The translations under genes were made by a program, and so were the position numbers. A stretch of 64,000 nt of DNA from the NCBI RefSeq assembly GCF_900185645.1, contig NZ_FYAM01000023.1, forward strand, positions 682,001-746,000, in the 5' to 3' direction. This DNA comes from Clostridium sp. BSD9I1 (GTDB taxonomy: Bacteria; Bacillota; Clostridia; Clostridiales; Clostridiaceae). The notes beneath the pieces were generated by a model. The model was not told the origin of the DNA. It ran no database searches and saw nothing but the letters and a program-made list of their open reading frames with translations. Every line of letters begins with the position of its first letter. The stretch's first letter is position 1. Shown piece after piece: positions 47,853 to 58,004 of the stretch.

Positions 47853-47880
47853 ACCGACCAGGTTTCTAATCCTAGTCGGT
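47853..47880 (-). terminator. Terminator between convergent adh and ABC permease genes
   Basis: ACCGACTAGG pairs with CCTGGTCGGT around a short loop; TTTTTGG follows on the minus strand. It may also serve the plus-strand dehydrogenase gene. Confidence 0.75.
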
Positions 47881-47908
47881 ATGTCTATTTATTATAAAAC
47901 TTTTAGCA

Positions 47909-49504
47909 TCAATCAATGCTTCGGTTATTAAAACCGATTAAGCCTATCCATAAAAGTAATCCCGACAATAAAATTAGCATTAGCAGCGGTAGTACGTTCA
48001 ACTCATAAATAGGAATGGTGTAGTGAGCATATGAAAAAGGTGTTAATTTCAACACAGACCATCCAATAACACCAGCTTCCCAGAGCATCTCAATGAAAAT
48101 AAACACTCCAAGAATTAGCCAACTAATTATAGCCGAAAACCTTGGAAGCCATCCGTACAACACTGCTGAAATACTTATAAGTATCCAGACAGAAGGAATT
48201 TTTGATAAGCTCATAGCTAATACTAGTGGAAGTCGGCTAAAATCTCTGTCTGCTAAACTCCACCCTAAACCAGTTGATAATCCTAATGAAAATAATATTA
48301 ATGCACTTCCAATAAAAATTACAATTAAATAGCCACTCATCCAACGTGTACGTCCTACAGCTCTAGATAGTACTATTTCAGTATAATGCTCCTTTTCCTG
48401 ACTTTTTAGACTTTGTACTCCTGAAATTGCAAACACTGATAATCCAGCCATAAGCCCCAGGATATAGACCAAAGCAGCTACAAACCCTTCCTGATTACCT
48501 ATCTTCTCCATTGCTGTAGCCCAAGAGCTTATTTTACCCAGCATTGGGCTTATGGATTGTGAAATATTTGGTGCTGCCATTCCCATTGAGCCACCAAGAA
48601 AAATCATACCTATAGACCAGATTAAGATTCCCTTCTTGTGCTGTTTCCATGCAAGTGCCAATGGTGAATTAAATCCAAGAGATGCATTAGCTTTACCATC
48701 TTTTTGTATTATTAATCCTGATCCCATGTCTCGTTTTCCTAGAAGCATCACTGTAATTGCCATTGGGGTAATTGATACTATAAGTAGTATAATCAATGAC
48801 CAGTAATAATTGGCACCAAAAGGTACTGTAATTCGGAACCAAGACTCGGGTGCGAACCAAACCCAAAAGGTTCTTCCACCACCTATATTATTCAATACCA
48901 TAGGAATCATAGTAAACCCATAAAGTGCAAAAATTGTCCCTCTGGCAGTGCTACTATGCTCAAAAATCTGAGCAACTAACGCACCTATCCCTGCAAACAA
49001 ACATCCAGAGAGTGCAAGTGTTAAGCCAGCTAGTAATGCCCCACCAACTGCAAAACTTTCACAAATCAATGCAAAACAGACTAATATACCTGCGAGTAAG
49101 CTTCCCATACAAGATAAAATTAATGATGCCATTACATTGGCAAATCTCCCCACAGCTTTGCTAAAAATCAATTCGTTTCTGCCCGAAACCTCTTCAGTTC
49201 TTGTATGTCGTATTGTTGTTAGAGTAGCCCCCAGCATTACAGCCATAGAACCTTGAAGCATAGCCCTCCATAAAACAACACCTTCTTTGCTAAAAGGTAC
49301 TATTGGACCTAGATAAGCAGTAATCAAAGGGCTGGTTGATAATTCTGTTATAAATTCTCTCCAGTCAACCATTGCACCTACAAATGAAGCCTGCGCAGCT
49401 AAAAGGATCATTGGAATGGTTACCCAAATTGGTAAAATAAATCGGTCTCTTCGCATATATAACTTAAGGAGTTTGAACGTTCCATGAAAATTATTTCCGC
49501 TCAA
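47909..49504 (-). CDS. Large ABC-2 type exporter permease
   Basis: The protein of 531 residues has about twelve membrane segments in two similar halves, as in permeases of the tetronasin/polyketide exporter type. GATLTTIRHTRTEEVSGRNEL in the first half corresponds to the SGVQSLKSQEKEHYTEIVLS region in the second. It starts with TTG; AAGGAG lies inside the end of the ATPase gene, one base upstream of which the ATPase stops, so translation is coupled. The substrate is probably a lipophilic antibiotic. Confidence 0.88.
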   Translation of the reverse strand: MSGNNFHGTFKLLKLYMRRDRFILPIWVTIPMILLAAQASFVGAMVDWREFITELSTSPLITAYLGPIVPFSKEGVVLWRAMLQGSMAVMLGATLTTIRHTRTEEVSGRNELIFSKAVGRFANVMASLILSCMGSLLAGILVCFALICESFAVGGALLAGLTLALSGCLFAGIGALVAQIFEHSSTARGTIFALYGFTMIPMVLNNIGGGRTFWVWFAPESWFRITVPFGANYYWSLIILLIVSITPMAITVMLLGKRDMGSGLIIQKDGKANASLGFNSPLALAWKQHKKGILIWSIGMIFLGGSMGMAAPNISQSISPMLGKISSWATAMEKIGNQEGFVAALVYILGLMAGLSVFAISGVQSLKSQEKEHYTEIVLSRAVGRTRWMSGYLIVIFIGSALILFSLGLSTGLGWSLADRDFSRLPLVLAMSLSKIPSVWILISISAVLYGWLPRFSAIISWLILGVFIFIEMLWEAGVIGWSVLKLTPFSYAHYTIPIYELNVLPLLMLILLSGLLLWIGLIGFNNRSID

Positions 49505-49505
49505 T

Positions 49506-50405
49506 TCATTTCAGCTCCTTCCCCTCATTTTTATCATCATAGTGACGCATAAATAGTTCTTCCAATGTAGGAGGTTCTGCGATTAGATTTCTGATTCCCA
49601 ACGGAGCTAATCTTTTCATTACATTCTCCATTTCATTAGCATCTACTGAAAATTTCCATCTCTTATCAATTTGTGATATATTGCAGATTCCTTGTATGTT
49701 ATTTAAATTTACTTCTTTGCCTAACTCAACTGTAACAGTTGTTCGTATTAGATGTCTCAGTTCATCTATAGTCCCAGATTCTACGATTTTACCTTGTCTA
49801 ATAATTCCAACTCTATCACATAAAGCTTCTACTTCTGATAAAATATGGCTTGATAGAAAAACTGTCTTTCCCTGCTTCTTTGCCTCCAGTATACAGTCTT
49901 GAAATACTAATTCCATCAATGGGTCTAATCCACTGGTTGGTTCATCAAGAATCAAGAGCTCTGCATCTGAGGCAAAAGCAGATACTAAAGCTACCTTTTG
50001 CCTATTTCCTTTGGAATAACTACGACACTTTTTCTTTGGATTAAGTTGAAATCTTTCAATCAATTCCTGTTTACGATTAGTATTAACTTTTCCATTTAAT
50101 CCACCTAGAAAATCAATAACTTCTCCTCCAGTTAAATTCGGCCACAGATTAACATCTCCTGGAATATATCCAAGTCTTTTATGGAGAGCAACTGCATCTT
50201 TCCAAGGGTCTTTTTCGAATAATTTTACTTCTCCTCCATCTTTGCGAAGCATTCCAAGTATAATTCTAATTGTTGTGGACTTCCCAGCACCATTAGGTCC
50301 AATAAAGCCATATACTTCTCCTTGCTTTACATCTAAATCTAAACCTTGTAACGCTTTTTGGTTACCATAGGATTTTTTCAAATTATTAGTTTCAATAACT
50401 TTCAT
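49506..50405 (-). CDS. ABC exporter ATPase (TetR-linked)
   Basis: The product of 299 residues has Walker A GPNGAGKSTTIRI near residue 38, a signature altered to YSKGNRQKVAL (LSGGQ-type position), Walker B LLILDEPTSGLDPLM and SSHILSEVEAL. The signature variant is common in exporter ATPases of this branch. The ATG at 50405 is preferred, since AGGAGGGG is 5 bases before it. It follows the TetR gene by about 14 bases; TetR, ATPase and permease form one operon. Confidence 0.92.
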   Translation of the reverse strand: MKVIETNNLKKSYGNQKALQGLDLDVKQGEVYGFIGPNGAGKSTTIRIILGMLRKDGGEVKLFEKDPWKDAVALHKRLGYIPGDVNLWPNLTGGEVIDFLGGLNGKVNTNRKQELIERFQLNPKKKCRSYSKGNRQKVALVSAFASDAELLILDEPTSGLDPLMELVFQDCILEAKKQGKTVFLSSHILSEVEALCDRVGIIRQGKIVESGTIDELRHLIRTTVTVELGKEVNLNNIQGICNISQIDKRWKFSVDANEMENVMKRLAPLGIRNLIAEPPTLEELFMRHYDDKNEGKELK

Positions 50406-50419
50406 CAAACCCCTCCTAA

Positions 50420-51043
50420 TTATTTATAATATACTTTTCTTAATTCATTTAAGTAGTCATTAAACTCATTTTGTATACCCTGGAAATCAATGTTTTCGGT
50501 ACCAGAACCCTTAAGCCTATCCAGCACTTGTCCTGCATATCCTCCAACAGCCCAAAAAATTAAGCGCTTAGCCTTTTCAATATCCAAATCACCTCTAAAT
50601 CGTGACACATCAATATCACTATAAAATCTTTCTAAAGTACTATTTTCTACTCTTTTTTGTCTTTGCTTCAATTCATCCCTTACAACTACTGATTCTGTAA
50701 GAACAGCTACTCTAATAAAATCAAATATCCATGGATATTTTTGCATCACCTTAATTTTTAATAGAGAGGTTTGGCGTAATCTTTCAAATATGTCCTTTTC
50801 ATTAATATCAACTTTATCAAAATACTCTGTTTCAAGAATATCTAAACAATAGTCAAATAAGAAGATAAAGAAATCCTTTTTGTTGTTTACATAGTGAAAC
50901 ATTAAAGGTTTAGAAACACCAGATTCCTTAGCAATTACATTCGTTGATGCATCATCAAAACCTTTATTGGCAAATTCTTTCAGTGCAGTATTGATAATGG
51001 AATTTCTTCTTTCTGATTCTAAATTGAGAAATTTTGAGAACAA
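50420..51043 (-). CDS. TetR-family repressor of the ABC exporter
   Basis: The 207-residue protein has the TetR helix-turn-helix at about 8-55 (KEFANKGFDDASTNVIAKES, then SKPLMFHYVNNKKDFF) and a helical ligand domain with several tryptophans. It begins with TTG at 51043, 9 bases after AAGGAG; the TTG three codons earlier abuts that site. First gene of the exporter operon. The promoter upstream carries two identical 17-bp sites, so autoregulation with drug-induced release is likely. Confidence 0.88.
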   Translation of the reverse strand: MFSKFLNLESERRNSIINTALKEFANKGFDDASTNVIAKESGVSKPLMFHYVNNKKDFFIFLFDYCLDILETEYFDKVDINEKDIFERLRQTSLLKIKVMQKYPWIFDFIRVAVLTESVVVRDELKQRQKRVENSTLERFYSDIDVSRFRGDLDIEKAKRLIFWAVGGYAGQVLDRLKGSGTENIDFQGIQNEFNDYLNELRKVYYK

Positions 51044-51073
51044 TATAACCAACTCCTTCTAAAAAGCAATTTC

Positions 51074-51123
51074 ATTTACCTGTTAGGTCAATTTTATTAT
51101 ACAATTTTTTACCTGTTAGGTCA
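51074..51123 (-). promoter_or_regulatory. TetR-ABC operon promoter with two identical operators
   Basis: On the minus strand TTGACC (51123-51118), 17 bp, TATAAT (51100-51095). Two identical 17-bp boxes, TTGACCTAACAGGTAAA, occupy 51107-51123 (over the -35) and 51074-51090 (after the -10), 33 bp apart. Each contains the palindromic core ACCT-AAC-AGGT. Confidence 0.85.
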
Positions 51124-51323
51124 ACAAAGTTTTTAAGTTTAACCCATTTATTATAAATTAGAAAACCGTACAAGTTAAACCAAATCCATAGAACATCACC
51201 GCATTTGTAGAAGCATATTATTCTAAAATATAACTTTTTTATTACTTTTAGGTTTAAAATCTCATTTTTTAGCAAACCATATATTGTGTTCGCAAATATA
51301 TGCAAAAGGAAGGTGTATCACCT

Positions 51324-51845
51324 GTGTCTAAAGAAGTTGAAATCAGTAAGTATAATTTGGATCAGGAGAAGCTAAAAAAGTTGGAAGAGTATATTGATGG
51401 TCTTGAGGTGAAAGAAGGTGAACTCATAAACATACTTCATGAAGCTCAAGATATTTTCGGATACCTGCCAGAAGAACTCCAATTATTTATCTCTAGAAAA
51501 CTTGGAATTAGTGCAGCAAAGGTTTTTGGTGTGGTTACTTTTTATTCCTTCTTCACTATGGAGCCAAAAGGAAAGCACGTAATAAGTGTTTGTATGGGAA
51601 CTGCTTGTTTTGTTAAGGGTGCAGATAAAATACTTAATGAATTTCGAAAACTCCTTAATATAAAAGAAGGAAGCTCCACAGAAGATGGAATGTTTACAAT
51701 AGATACCTTAAGATGTGTTGGAGCCTGCGGCCTTGCACCAGTTGTCATAGTTGATGGAAAGGTATTTGGAAGAGTTAAGGTTGAAGATGTTCAAAATATT
51801 ATTAAGCAATATAGTACAGAAGAAATATTAGTTGGCTCAGAGTAG
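51324..51845 (+). CDS. hydC: Bifurcating hydrogenase subunit HydC (NuoE-like)
   Basis: This protein (173 residues) has a helical N-terminus and a thioredoxin-like [2Fe-2S] domain with cysteines in SVCMGTACFVKGA and LRCVGACGLAPVV, as in NuoE/HndA. It is the small subunit of the electron-bifurcating [FeFe] hydrogenase. The GTG at 51324 is chosen because GGAAGG lies about 10 bases upstream; the ATG eight codons earlier has no ribosome site. First gene of hydC-hydB-hydA; 22 bases separate it from hydB. Confidence 0.92.
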   Translation: MSKEVEISKYNLDQEKLKKLEEYIDGLEVKEGELINILHEAQDIFGYLPEELQLFISRKLGISAAKVFGVVTFYSFFTMEPKGKHVISVCMGTACFVKGADKILNEFRKLLNIKEGSSTEDGMFTIDTLRCVGACGLAPVVIVDGKVFGRVKVEDVQNIIKQYSTEEILVGSE

Positions 51846-51867
51846 TTTCTCGAAGAGGAGGATTAAA

Positions 51868-53757
51868 ATGGAGAAAATAAATTCATTTCAGGAACTAAAG
51901 ACCTTAAGTGAACAGTCAAAAGTTCTGCTTGCGAACCGAGGTAATGAAAATACAGAAGAAAATGCAGCTAATAAAAATATAGATATTATGGTATGCGGAG
52001 GAACAGGATGTCAGGCCTCTGGTGGTATTGAAGTTGTAAAGGTTTTAGAAGAGGAACGTGATGCGGCAGGACTTAAGGACAAAGTAAAAATTGTTACCAC
52101 AGGTTGTTTTGGTTTTTGTGAAAAAGGCCCCATTGTAAAGGTTATGCCGGAAAATATTTTTTACATAGAAGTTAATGAAGAAAAAGCTAGAAGAATATTT
52201 CAAGAACATATATTGAGCGGAAAAGTTGTTGAGGATTGCTTATACAAAGACCCTGCTACCCATGAGCACCTTGATAAACAAAGTGATCTTCCCTTTTATA
52301 AGAAGCAGATTAGAATTGCTCTTAGAAATTGTGGACTCATTAACCCTGAAGATATTCATGAATATATTGCAGTTCAAGGTTATCAGGCACTTGGGAAGGC
52401 CCTATTTGAAATGACTCCTGATTCTGTAATAGATGTGGTTAAACGCAGCGGCTTAAGAGGTAGAGGCGGCGGCGGTTTTCCAACAGGAGTAAAATGGGAG
52501 ATGACAAGAAAGTCTGAAAATAAAGTAAAATATGTAATTTGTAATGCTGACGAAGGTGACCCTGGAGCTTTTATGGACAGAAGCATCCTTGAAGGTGACC
52601 CCCATTCTGTAATCGAATCAATGATGTTAACAGGTTATTGTATAGGTTCCTCTCAAGGGTTCATATATATTAGAGCAGAATATCCTCTTGCTATACAAAG
52701 ACTTAGAATAGCTATTAAACAGGCCTATGATTTGGGTCTTCTTGGAAAAAATATACTTGGCAGTGATTTTTCCTTTGATATAAAGCTTAAATACGGGGCT
52801 GGTGCTTTTATCTGCGGCGAAGAAACTGCACTAATTAATTCCATAGAAGGAGGCCGTGGTGAACCAACTGTAAAACCACCGTTCCCATCACAGGTTGGTT
52901 TGTGGAAGCGTCCTACAAATATCAATAATGTAGAAACTTTAGCCAACATTCCTCCAATTATATTAAAAGGACACGAATGGTTCAGTTCCATAGGTACTGA
53001 AAAAAGTAAGGGAACTAAAGTTTTTGCTCTTGCAGGTAAAATTAACAATGTGGGACTTGTTGAAGTACCAATGGGAATTTCCTTAAGAGAAATTATATAT
53101 GAACTTGGTGGAGGTATAGTTAATAATCGTAAGTTTAAAGCAGTTCAAACCGGGGGTCCTTCTGGCGGATGCATACCTGTTGATAGCCTTGACACTCCAA
53201 TAGATTACGAAAATTTGGGTGACATAGGTTCAATGATGGGCTCTGGCGGTATGATAGTCATGGATGAAGACGACTGTATGGTTAATATAGCAAAATTCTA
53301 TTTGGAATTTTCAGTTGATGAATCCTGTGGTAAGTGTACTGCTTGTAGAGTTGGAAATCAAAGAATGCTTGAAATCTTAAAGGACATTACTGAAGGAAAA
53401 GGAACAATGGAGCATCTTGAGGGTTTAAAAGACCTTGGAAATATAATAAAAGATTCTTCATTATGCGGACTTGGTCAATCTTCTCCAAATCCTATATTAA
53501 GTACAATGAAGTTTTTCTGGGATGAATATGTGGCTCATGTAGTAGATAAAACCTGTCCTGCAGGAGTGTGCACAGCACTTTCAAAATACCACATCGATCC
53601 TGAGAAATGTATCGGCTGTACCGCTTGCTCAAAAGCATGTCCTGTTAATGCAATTACAGGATCATTGAAAAAAGCACATGTGGTAAATAAGGATATATGT
53701 ATTAAATGTGGTGCTTGCGAATCCACCTGTAAATTTAAGGCCATATCCCGAAAATAG
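51868..53757 (+). CDS. hydB: Bifurcating hydrogenase subunit HydB (NuoF-like, flavin/NADH-binding)
   Basis: The 629-residue protein has in order: a thioredoxin-like [2Fe-2S] domain (CGGTGCQASGG, then GCFGFCEKGP), the FMN/NADH-binding NuoF core (RGRGGGGFPTGVKWE and CNADEGDPGAFMDRS), the SLBB region, the NuoF [4Fe-4S] motif ESCGKCTACRVG, and two C-terminal ferredoxin clusters (CIGCTACSKACP, CIKCGACESTC). It passes electrons between NAD(P)H, ferredoxin and the hydrogenase subunit. The start is set by GAGGAGG. NAD versus NADP preference cannot be read. Confidence 0.95.
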   Translation: MEKINSFQELKTLSEQSKVLLANRGNENTEENAANKNIDIMVCGGTGCQASGGIEVVKVLEEERDAAGLKDKVKIVTTGCFGFCEKGPIVKVMPENIFYIEVNEEKARRIFQEHILSGKVVEDCLYKDPATHEHLDKQSDLPFYKKQIRIALRNCGLINPEDIHEYIAVQGYQALGKALFEMTPDSVIDVVKRSGLRGRGGGGFPTGVKWEMTRKSENKVKYVICNADEGDPGAFMDRSILEGDPHSVIESMMLTGYCIGSSQGFIYIRAEYPLAIQRLRIAIKQAYDLGLLGKNILGSDFSFDIKLKYGAGAFICGEETALINSIEGGRGEPTVKPPFPSQVGLWKRPTNINNVETLANIPPIILKGHEWFSSIGTEKSKGTKVFALAGKINNVGLVEVPMGISLREIIYELGGGIVNNRKFKAVQTGGPSGGCIPVDSLDTPIDYENLGDIGSMMGSGGMIVMDEDDCMVNIAKFYLEFSVDESCGKCTACRVGNQRMLEILKDITEGKGTMEHLEGLKDLGNIIKDSSLCGLGQSSPNPILSTMKFFWDEYVAHVVDKTCPAGVCTALSKYHIDPEKCIGCTACSKACPVNAITGSLKKAHVVNKDICIKCGACESTCKFKAISRK

Positions 53758-53777
53758 TAACTTAAGGAGGAAAAATC

Positions 53778-55556
53778 ATGGAAAGTAATTTAGATAAACC
53801 TACGGAGCTTGGTACAGAAACTGTATCTTTAACTATAAATGGTTATAAAATAACTGTGCCAAAAGGTACGACTATTTTATATGCTGCTCGTCAAGCTCAA
53901 ATAAATATCCCTACACTATGTTATCTTGATCTTCATGATATCAAGATGGTAAACAGAACTGCTTCCTGTAGAGTTTGCCTTGTAGAAGTAGAAGGACGTA
54001 GAAATCTTGCACCTGCCTGCTCAACTGAGGCCACAGAAGGAATGGTTGTAAAAACCGATACTCTTCGCGCAATAAAAGCTAGGCGAACCATGGTAGAGCT
54101 TCTACTGTCAGATCACCCTACTGACTGTTTAGTATGTGAAAAGAACACAACCTGCCAGCTTCAACAATTGGCAGCTGATTTGGGCATAAGAAAAATAAGG
54201 TATAAAGGAGAAATGTCCAATTATCCAAAAGACTCTTCAAGCGGTGCTCTTTATAGAAATCTTGATAAATGTATAATGTGTAGAAGATGCGAAACCATGT
54301 GTAATGAGGTTCAAACTTGCAACATTTACTCTGCCGTTGACAGAGGTTTTGAAACCGTGGTTTCACCGGCTTTTGGAAGACCAATGCTTGATACAATGTG
54401 CACCTTCTGCGGCCAATGCGTTCAAGTTTGTCCAACGGCTGCACTAACTGAAGTCAGCAATGTATCCAAAGTGTGGGAAGTACTTGCCGACCCTGATAGA
54501 TATGTTATAGTTCAAACTGCACCAGCTATTAGAGTGGCTTTAGGTGAAAAATTTGATATGGAGCCAGGTACTATAGTAACAGGAAAAATGGTGGCTGCCC
54601 TTAGAAGATTGGGCTTTAGAAAAGTATTTGATACAAATTTTGCAGCAGATGTTACTATTGTTGAAGAGGCACATGAGTTTATGGATAGACTTCAAAATGG
54701 AGGAAGACTTCCTATTTTAACAAGCTGCTGTCCTAGTTGGGTAAAATTCATAGAGCATCAGTTCCCTGATCTCTTAGATATTCCTTCAACCTGTAAATCT
54801 CCACATATAATGTTTGGAACCATTGCCAAAACTTATTTGGCAGAAAAGATGGGTATTGATCCTGAAAAAATTGTGGTTGTTTCAGTAATGCCATGTATTG
54901 CAAAGAAATATGAAATAGTAAGACCAGAGCTTGAGCACAATGGTCAGAAAAATGTTGATCTTGTTATTACTACTAGAGAACTGGCAGATATGATTATTGA
55001 AGCAGGACTTAAATTCCAAGAACTACCTGATGAAGATTTCGATCATCCTTTAGGAGAATCTACTGGTGCATCAGTTATATTCGGGGTAACAGGCGGAGTT
55101 ATTGAGGCTGCACTTAGAACAACCTATGAATGGATGACAAAAAAGCCCCTTGATGAGATTGAGTTTCATGATGTAAGAGGTTTAGACGGCTTAAAGCAAG
55201 CTACGGTTAATATAAATGGTAAAGATATCAGAATTGGTGTGGCTCATGGTCTTGGAAACGCAAGAGCTCTTCTTGAATCAATCCAATCAGGTAAAGAGGA
55301 ATACCATGCCATCGAAATAATGGCTTGCCCTGGTGGGTGTATAGATGGAGGCGGTCAGCCATATCATTTTGGTGATATAGAAATTGTTAAGAAGAGAATG
55401 GAGGCAATATATAGAGAAGACAGAAGCAAACATATTAGAAAATCTCATGAAAACCCTGTGGTTCAGCAAATGTATAAAGAGTATATGGGTGAAATTGGTG
55501 GAGAAAAAGCCCATGATTTACTGCATACTCATTTCTATAAGAGAGAAAAGATTTAA
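53778..55556 (+). CDS. hydA: Bifurcating [FeFe] hydrogenase catalytic subunit HydA
   Basis: The product of 592 residues has an N-terminal [2Fe-2S] domain (Cys48 in TLCYLD, ASCRVCLVE), a His-ligated [4Fe-4S] motif (HPTDCLVCEKNTTCQL), two [4Fe-4S] ferredoxin motifs (CIMCRRCETMC, CTFCGQCVQVCP) and the complete H-cluster: TSCCPSWVKF (L1), MPCIAKKYE (L2), MACPGGCIDGGG (L3). It makes or uses H2 with electrons from ferredoxin and NADH through HydB. Maturases HydEFG are not in the window. AAGGAGG precedes the ATG. Confidence 0.96.
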   Translation: MESNLDKPTELGTETVSLTINGYKITVPKGTTILYAARQAQINIPTLCYLDLHDIKMVNRTASCRVCLVEVEGRRNLAPACSTEATEGMVVKTDTLRAIKARRTMVELLLSDHPTDCLVCEKNTTCQLQQLAADLGIRKIRYKGEMSNYPKDSSSGALYRNLDKCIMCRRCETMCNEVQTCNIYSAVDRGFETVVSPAFGRPMLDTMCTFCGQCVQVCPTAALTEVSNVSKVWEVLADPDRYVIVQTAPAIRVALGEKFDMEPGTIVTGKMVAALRRLGFRKVFDTNFAADVTIVEEAHEFMDRLQNGGRLPILTSCCPSWVKFIEHQFPDLLDIPSTCKSPHIMFGTIAKTYLAEKMGIDPEKIVVVSVMPCIAKKYEIVRPELEHNGQKNVDLVITTRELADMIIEAGLKFQELPDEDFDHPLGESTGASVIFGVTGGVIEAALRTTYEWMTKKPLDEIEFHDVRGLDGLKQATVNINGKDIRIGVAHGLGNARALLESIQSGKEEYHAIEIMACPGGCIDGGGQPYHFGDIEIVKKRMEAIYREDRSKHIRKSHENPVVQQMYKEYMGEIGGEKAHDLLHTHFYKREKI

Positions 55557-55589
55557 TAAAAAAGCCTTTAGGTTTACTCCTAAAGGCTT
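55557..55589 (-). terminator. Bidirectional terminator between hydA and the DUF421 gene
   Basis: AAGCCTTTAGG and CCTAAAGGCTT form a perfect 11-bp stem with a 6-nt loop. The long T run is on the minus strand. Confidence 0.8.
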
Positions 55590-55612
55590 ATCCAACGCTT
55601 TCCTAATAAGTT

Positions 55613-56215
55613 CTAAGGTTCATTCTTATTTCCCTCAAACTTTTCATTTTTTATCTCCTTAAAGATGTTATTTCCTTTATTAGTTTGAGGCTTGCCCCCT
55701 GCATTAATCATCCCCTTTAGCTCAGATATTTCCCTCATTAATTTTATAAAATCATCCTGTGTTAGAGGCTTTTTATTATCTTTAAGCTCATACCCAAGCT
55801 GACCGCTTACTTCAATTGTCGCATATTTTACATCTTCCATAGAAGATATCCCTGCTTGCCTTAATCTCGTTTCAAGCCTGTCAATCGACATCCTAATTTT
55901 TTTTAAATTTTTAATGTTTGGATTGCCATTTTCAATAACAATTACCGCTTTGCCGGCAAATATAGTCTCCAAAAGATCCACCTTAACTTCTAAGTATTCA
56001 GTGATTATCATTAATATTGTTAATACACCTGCTACAAGAAAGGTAATAAATAGTCCCTTCCCAGCTACAGGCTGAATGAGTAAAGATCCTAATCCTATCA
56101 TCACTATAGTCTGAGATATTGTCATTTGAGAAATTGATTTTCTTCCACCTACTCTTAAAATAAATGTTCCTACAAAAAATATTAGTGCCGATTGCCATAC
56201 CCAGTTTAAATCCAT
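55613..56215 (-). CDS. DUF421 membrane protein (YetF/YdfR-like)
   Basis: This 200-residue protein has three N-terminal membrane segments with FFVGTFILRVGGRKSISQMT and TISQTIVMIGLGS, then a cytoplasmic DUF421 domain (KAVIVIENGNPNIKNLKKIR, LETRLRQAGISSMEDVKYAT) and a basic low-complexity tail. Spore-forming Firmicutes carry many DUF421 proteins, some linked to spore membrane functions. No partner gene is adjacent. AGGAGG precedes the ATG. Confidence 0.88.
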   Translation of the reverse strand: MDLNWVWQSALIFFVGTFILRVGGRKSISQMTISQTIVMIGLGSLLIQPVAGKGLFITFLVAGVLTILMIITEYLEVKVDLLETIFAGKAVIVIENGNPNIKNLKKIRMSIDRLETRLRQAGISSMEDVKYATIEVSGQLGYELKDNKKPLTQDDFIKLMREISELKGMINAGGKPQTNKGNNIFKEIKNEKFEGNKNEP

Positions 56216-56257
56216 AATCTTGCCTCCTTAAACATTTTTTGCAATTTCATACTAGGA

Positions 56258-56284
56258 AAAAGGGCACGATTAAATGCCCTTCCT
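56258..56284 (-). terminator. Terminator of selO
   Basis: GGGCA and TGCCC pair on the minus strand, flanked by AAGG/CCTT, followed by TTTTTCC. Confidence 0.7.
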
Positions 56285-56340
56285 GATATGATAGTTATTT
56301 AAACTTTTATTTTACATCACTTAGATAATTTAAAAACCGC

Positions 56341-57816
56341 TTAAGTACCACAAAATGTTCTGTAAGGACTATCTGATTCCACAGGTAATGTGCAGTACTC
56401 AGCCTGTTTATCAGTGTATTCGTAAGGACTTGAAAGTACATCTAGAAGCCTCTCCATCACACTGTAATCTCCATGGTTTACCGCGGCTTCCAGTGCCTCT
56501 TCTACCCTATGGTTACGAGGAATAACTGCAGGATTGCTCATTTGCATTAATTTTTTAACAGAAGCTTTTGATTCCTGCTGTCTGCTAAGTCTTGCCTGCC
56601 ACAGCTGATTCCACTGAATGAATTCTGTAGTCCCAAACAGTACTGTTTCCTCTAACTTATCAAGTGTCAATGCACGGAAGGTATTAGTAAAGTCCGCATC
56701 ATACTTATGCATAATGTTAAGAAGGTCTTTAATAAGAGATTCATCCTCAGGCTCTTCATCAAAAATCCCAAGTTTTCCTCTCATCCCTGCTATCCAATTA
56801 TTGTGATACAATTCTTCAAAACTGCCAATTGCTTCTTCAGCAAGTATAATGGCATCCTCCTCGTTGTTATGCATCAGCGGCAACAAAGTTTCAGCAAATC
56901 TAGCTAAATTCCATGCTGCAATATCTGGTTGATTACCATAGGCATATCGACCCTGCATATCAATGGAACTAAATACCGTTGCTGGATCATAAGTATCCAT
57001 AAAGGCACAAGGTCCATAATCAATAGTTTCTCCACTGATAGTCATGTTATCTGTGTTCATAACACCATGAATAAAACCAACTAGCTCCCATTTGGCAATG
57101 AGTACAGCCTGCCGCCTTATGACTTCCTTAAGCAGAGAAAGATAACGATTTTCATCATTCTCTATTTCCGGAAAATGCCTTTGCAATACATAGTCTGCCA
57201 AAGCTTGAAGGTTCTCCGTAGCTGTAAAGTTTGCAGCATATTGAAAGGTGCCCACACGTATATGACTAGCAGCTACACGGGTAAGAATTGCACCAGGCTG
57301 TTCAGTTTCACGCATTACTGGTTGACCAGTTGTCACCACCGCCAAGCTTCGGGTAGTAGGAATATTAAGTCCATGCATTGCTTCGCTGATTATGTATTCA
57401 CGCAGCATAGGTCCAAGTGATGCTCTCCCATCACCTCCGCGGGAATATGGAGTTTTACCCGAACCCTTGAGCTGAATATCAAATCGCCTGCCTTTAGGCG
57501 TTATTTGTTCCCCTAAGAGAACAGCTCGGCCGTCTCCCAGCATAGTAAAATATCCAAATTGATGTCCTGCATAAGCCTGTGCAATAGGCAAAGCACCCTC
57601 GGGAATTTTGTTTCCAGCAAACACCTCTACACCATCATTACTTTCCAATTCCTCAGCATTCAACCCCAAAGATTCTGTTAATGTATGATTGAAAATTATA
57701 AGTTCTGGAGAGCGTACAGGAGTTGGCCTTTGCCTTGTGAAAAATGTTTCTGGCAGACGAGCATAACTGTTGTCAAAGTTCCATCCTGTTTCAGTTATTA
57801 TTTTTTTATCACTCAT
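56341..57816 (-). CDS. selO: Protein adenylyltransferase SelO
   Basis: The 491-residue pseudokinase of the SelO/YdiU family has the N-terminal [11 protein letters not shown], the nucleotide loop [31 protein letters not shown] and the metal-binding [17 protein letters not shown]. It transfers AMP from ATP to protein hydroxyl groups, in redox stress. The C-terminus ends CGT, with cysteine where animal SelO has selenocysteine, so the redox-switch residue is kept. GGAG precedes the ATG; single-gene unit. Confidence 0.95.
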   Translation of the reverse strand: MSDKKIITETGWNFDNSYARLPETFFTRQRPTPVRSPELIIFNHTLTESLGLNAEELESNDGVEVFAGNKIPEGALPIAQAYAGHQFGYFTMLGDGRAVLLGEQITPKGRRFDIQLKGSGKTPYSRGGDGRASLGPMLREYIISEAMHGLNIPTTRSLAVVTTGQPVMRETEQPGAILTRVAASHIRVGTFQYAANFTATENLQALADYVLQRHFPEIENDENRYLSLLKEVIRRQAVLIAKWELVGFIHGVMNTDNMTISGETIDYGPCAFMDTYDPATVFSSIDMQGRYAYGNQPDIAAWNLARFAETLLPLMHNNEEDAIILAEEAIGSFEELYHNNWIAGMRGKLGIFDEEPEDESLIKDLLNIMHKYDADFTNTFRALTLDKLEETVLFGTTEFIQWNQLWQARLSRQQESKASVKKLMQMSNPAVIPRNHRVEEALEAAVNHGDYSVMERLLDVLSSPYEYTDKQAEYCTLPVESDSPYRTFCGT

Positions 57817-57953
57817 GATATCTCCTTTTTCCTTTCTATATTTTTGTATCCTAATTTTTTTACTTAAAACAAAATCATAGCTATTCTATGATATTTTTAG
57901 TATCTGCTTCTGCCATCTTATTATACTGTTACCATGAACTTTCCTAGCAATAT

Positions 57954-58000
57954 AAAAAGCTGCTTGAAAATAATCAAAAATCATTTTCAAGCAGCTTTTT
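57954..58000 (-). terminator. Long perfect terminator hairpin of the GNAT gene
   Basis: AAAAAGCTGCTTGAAAAT pairs with its complement around an 11-nt loop and is flanked by T runs on both strands. Confidence 0.9.
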
Positions 58001-58004
58001 ATAC

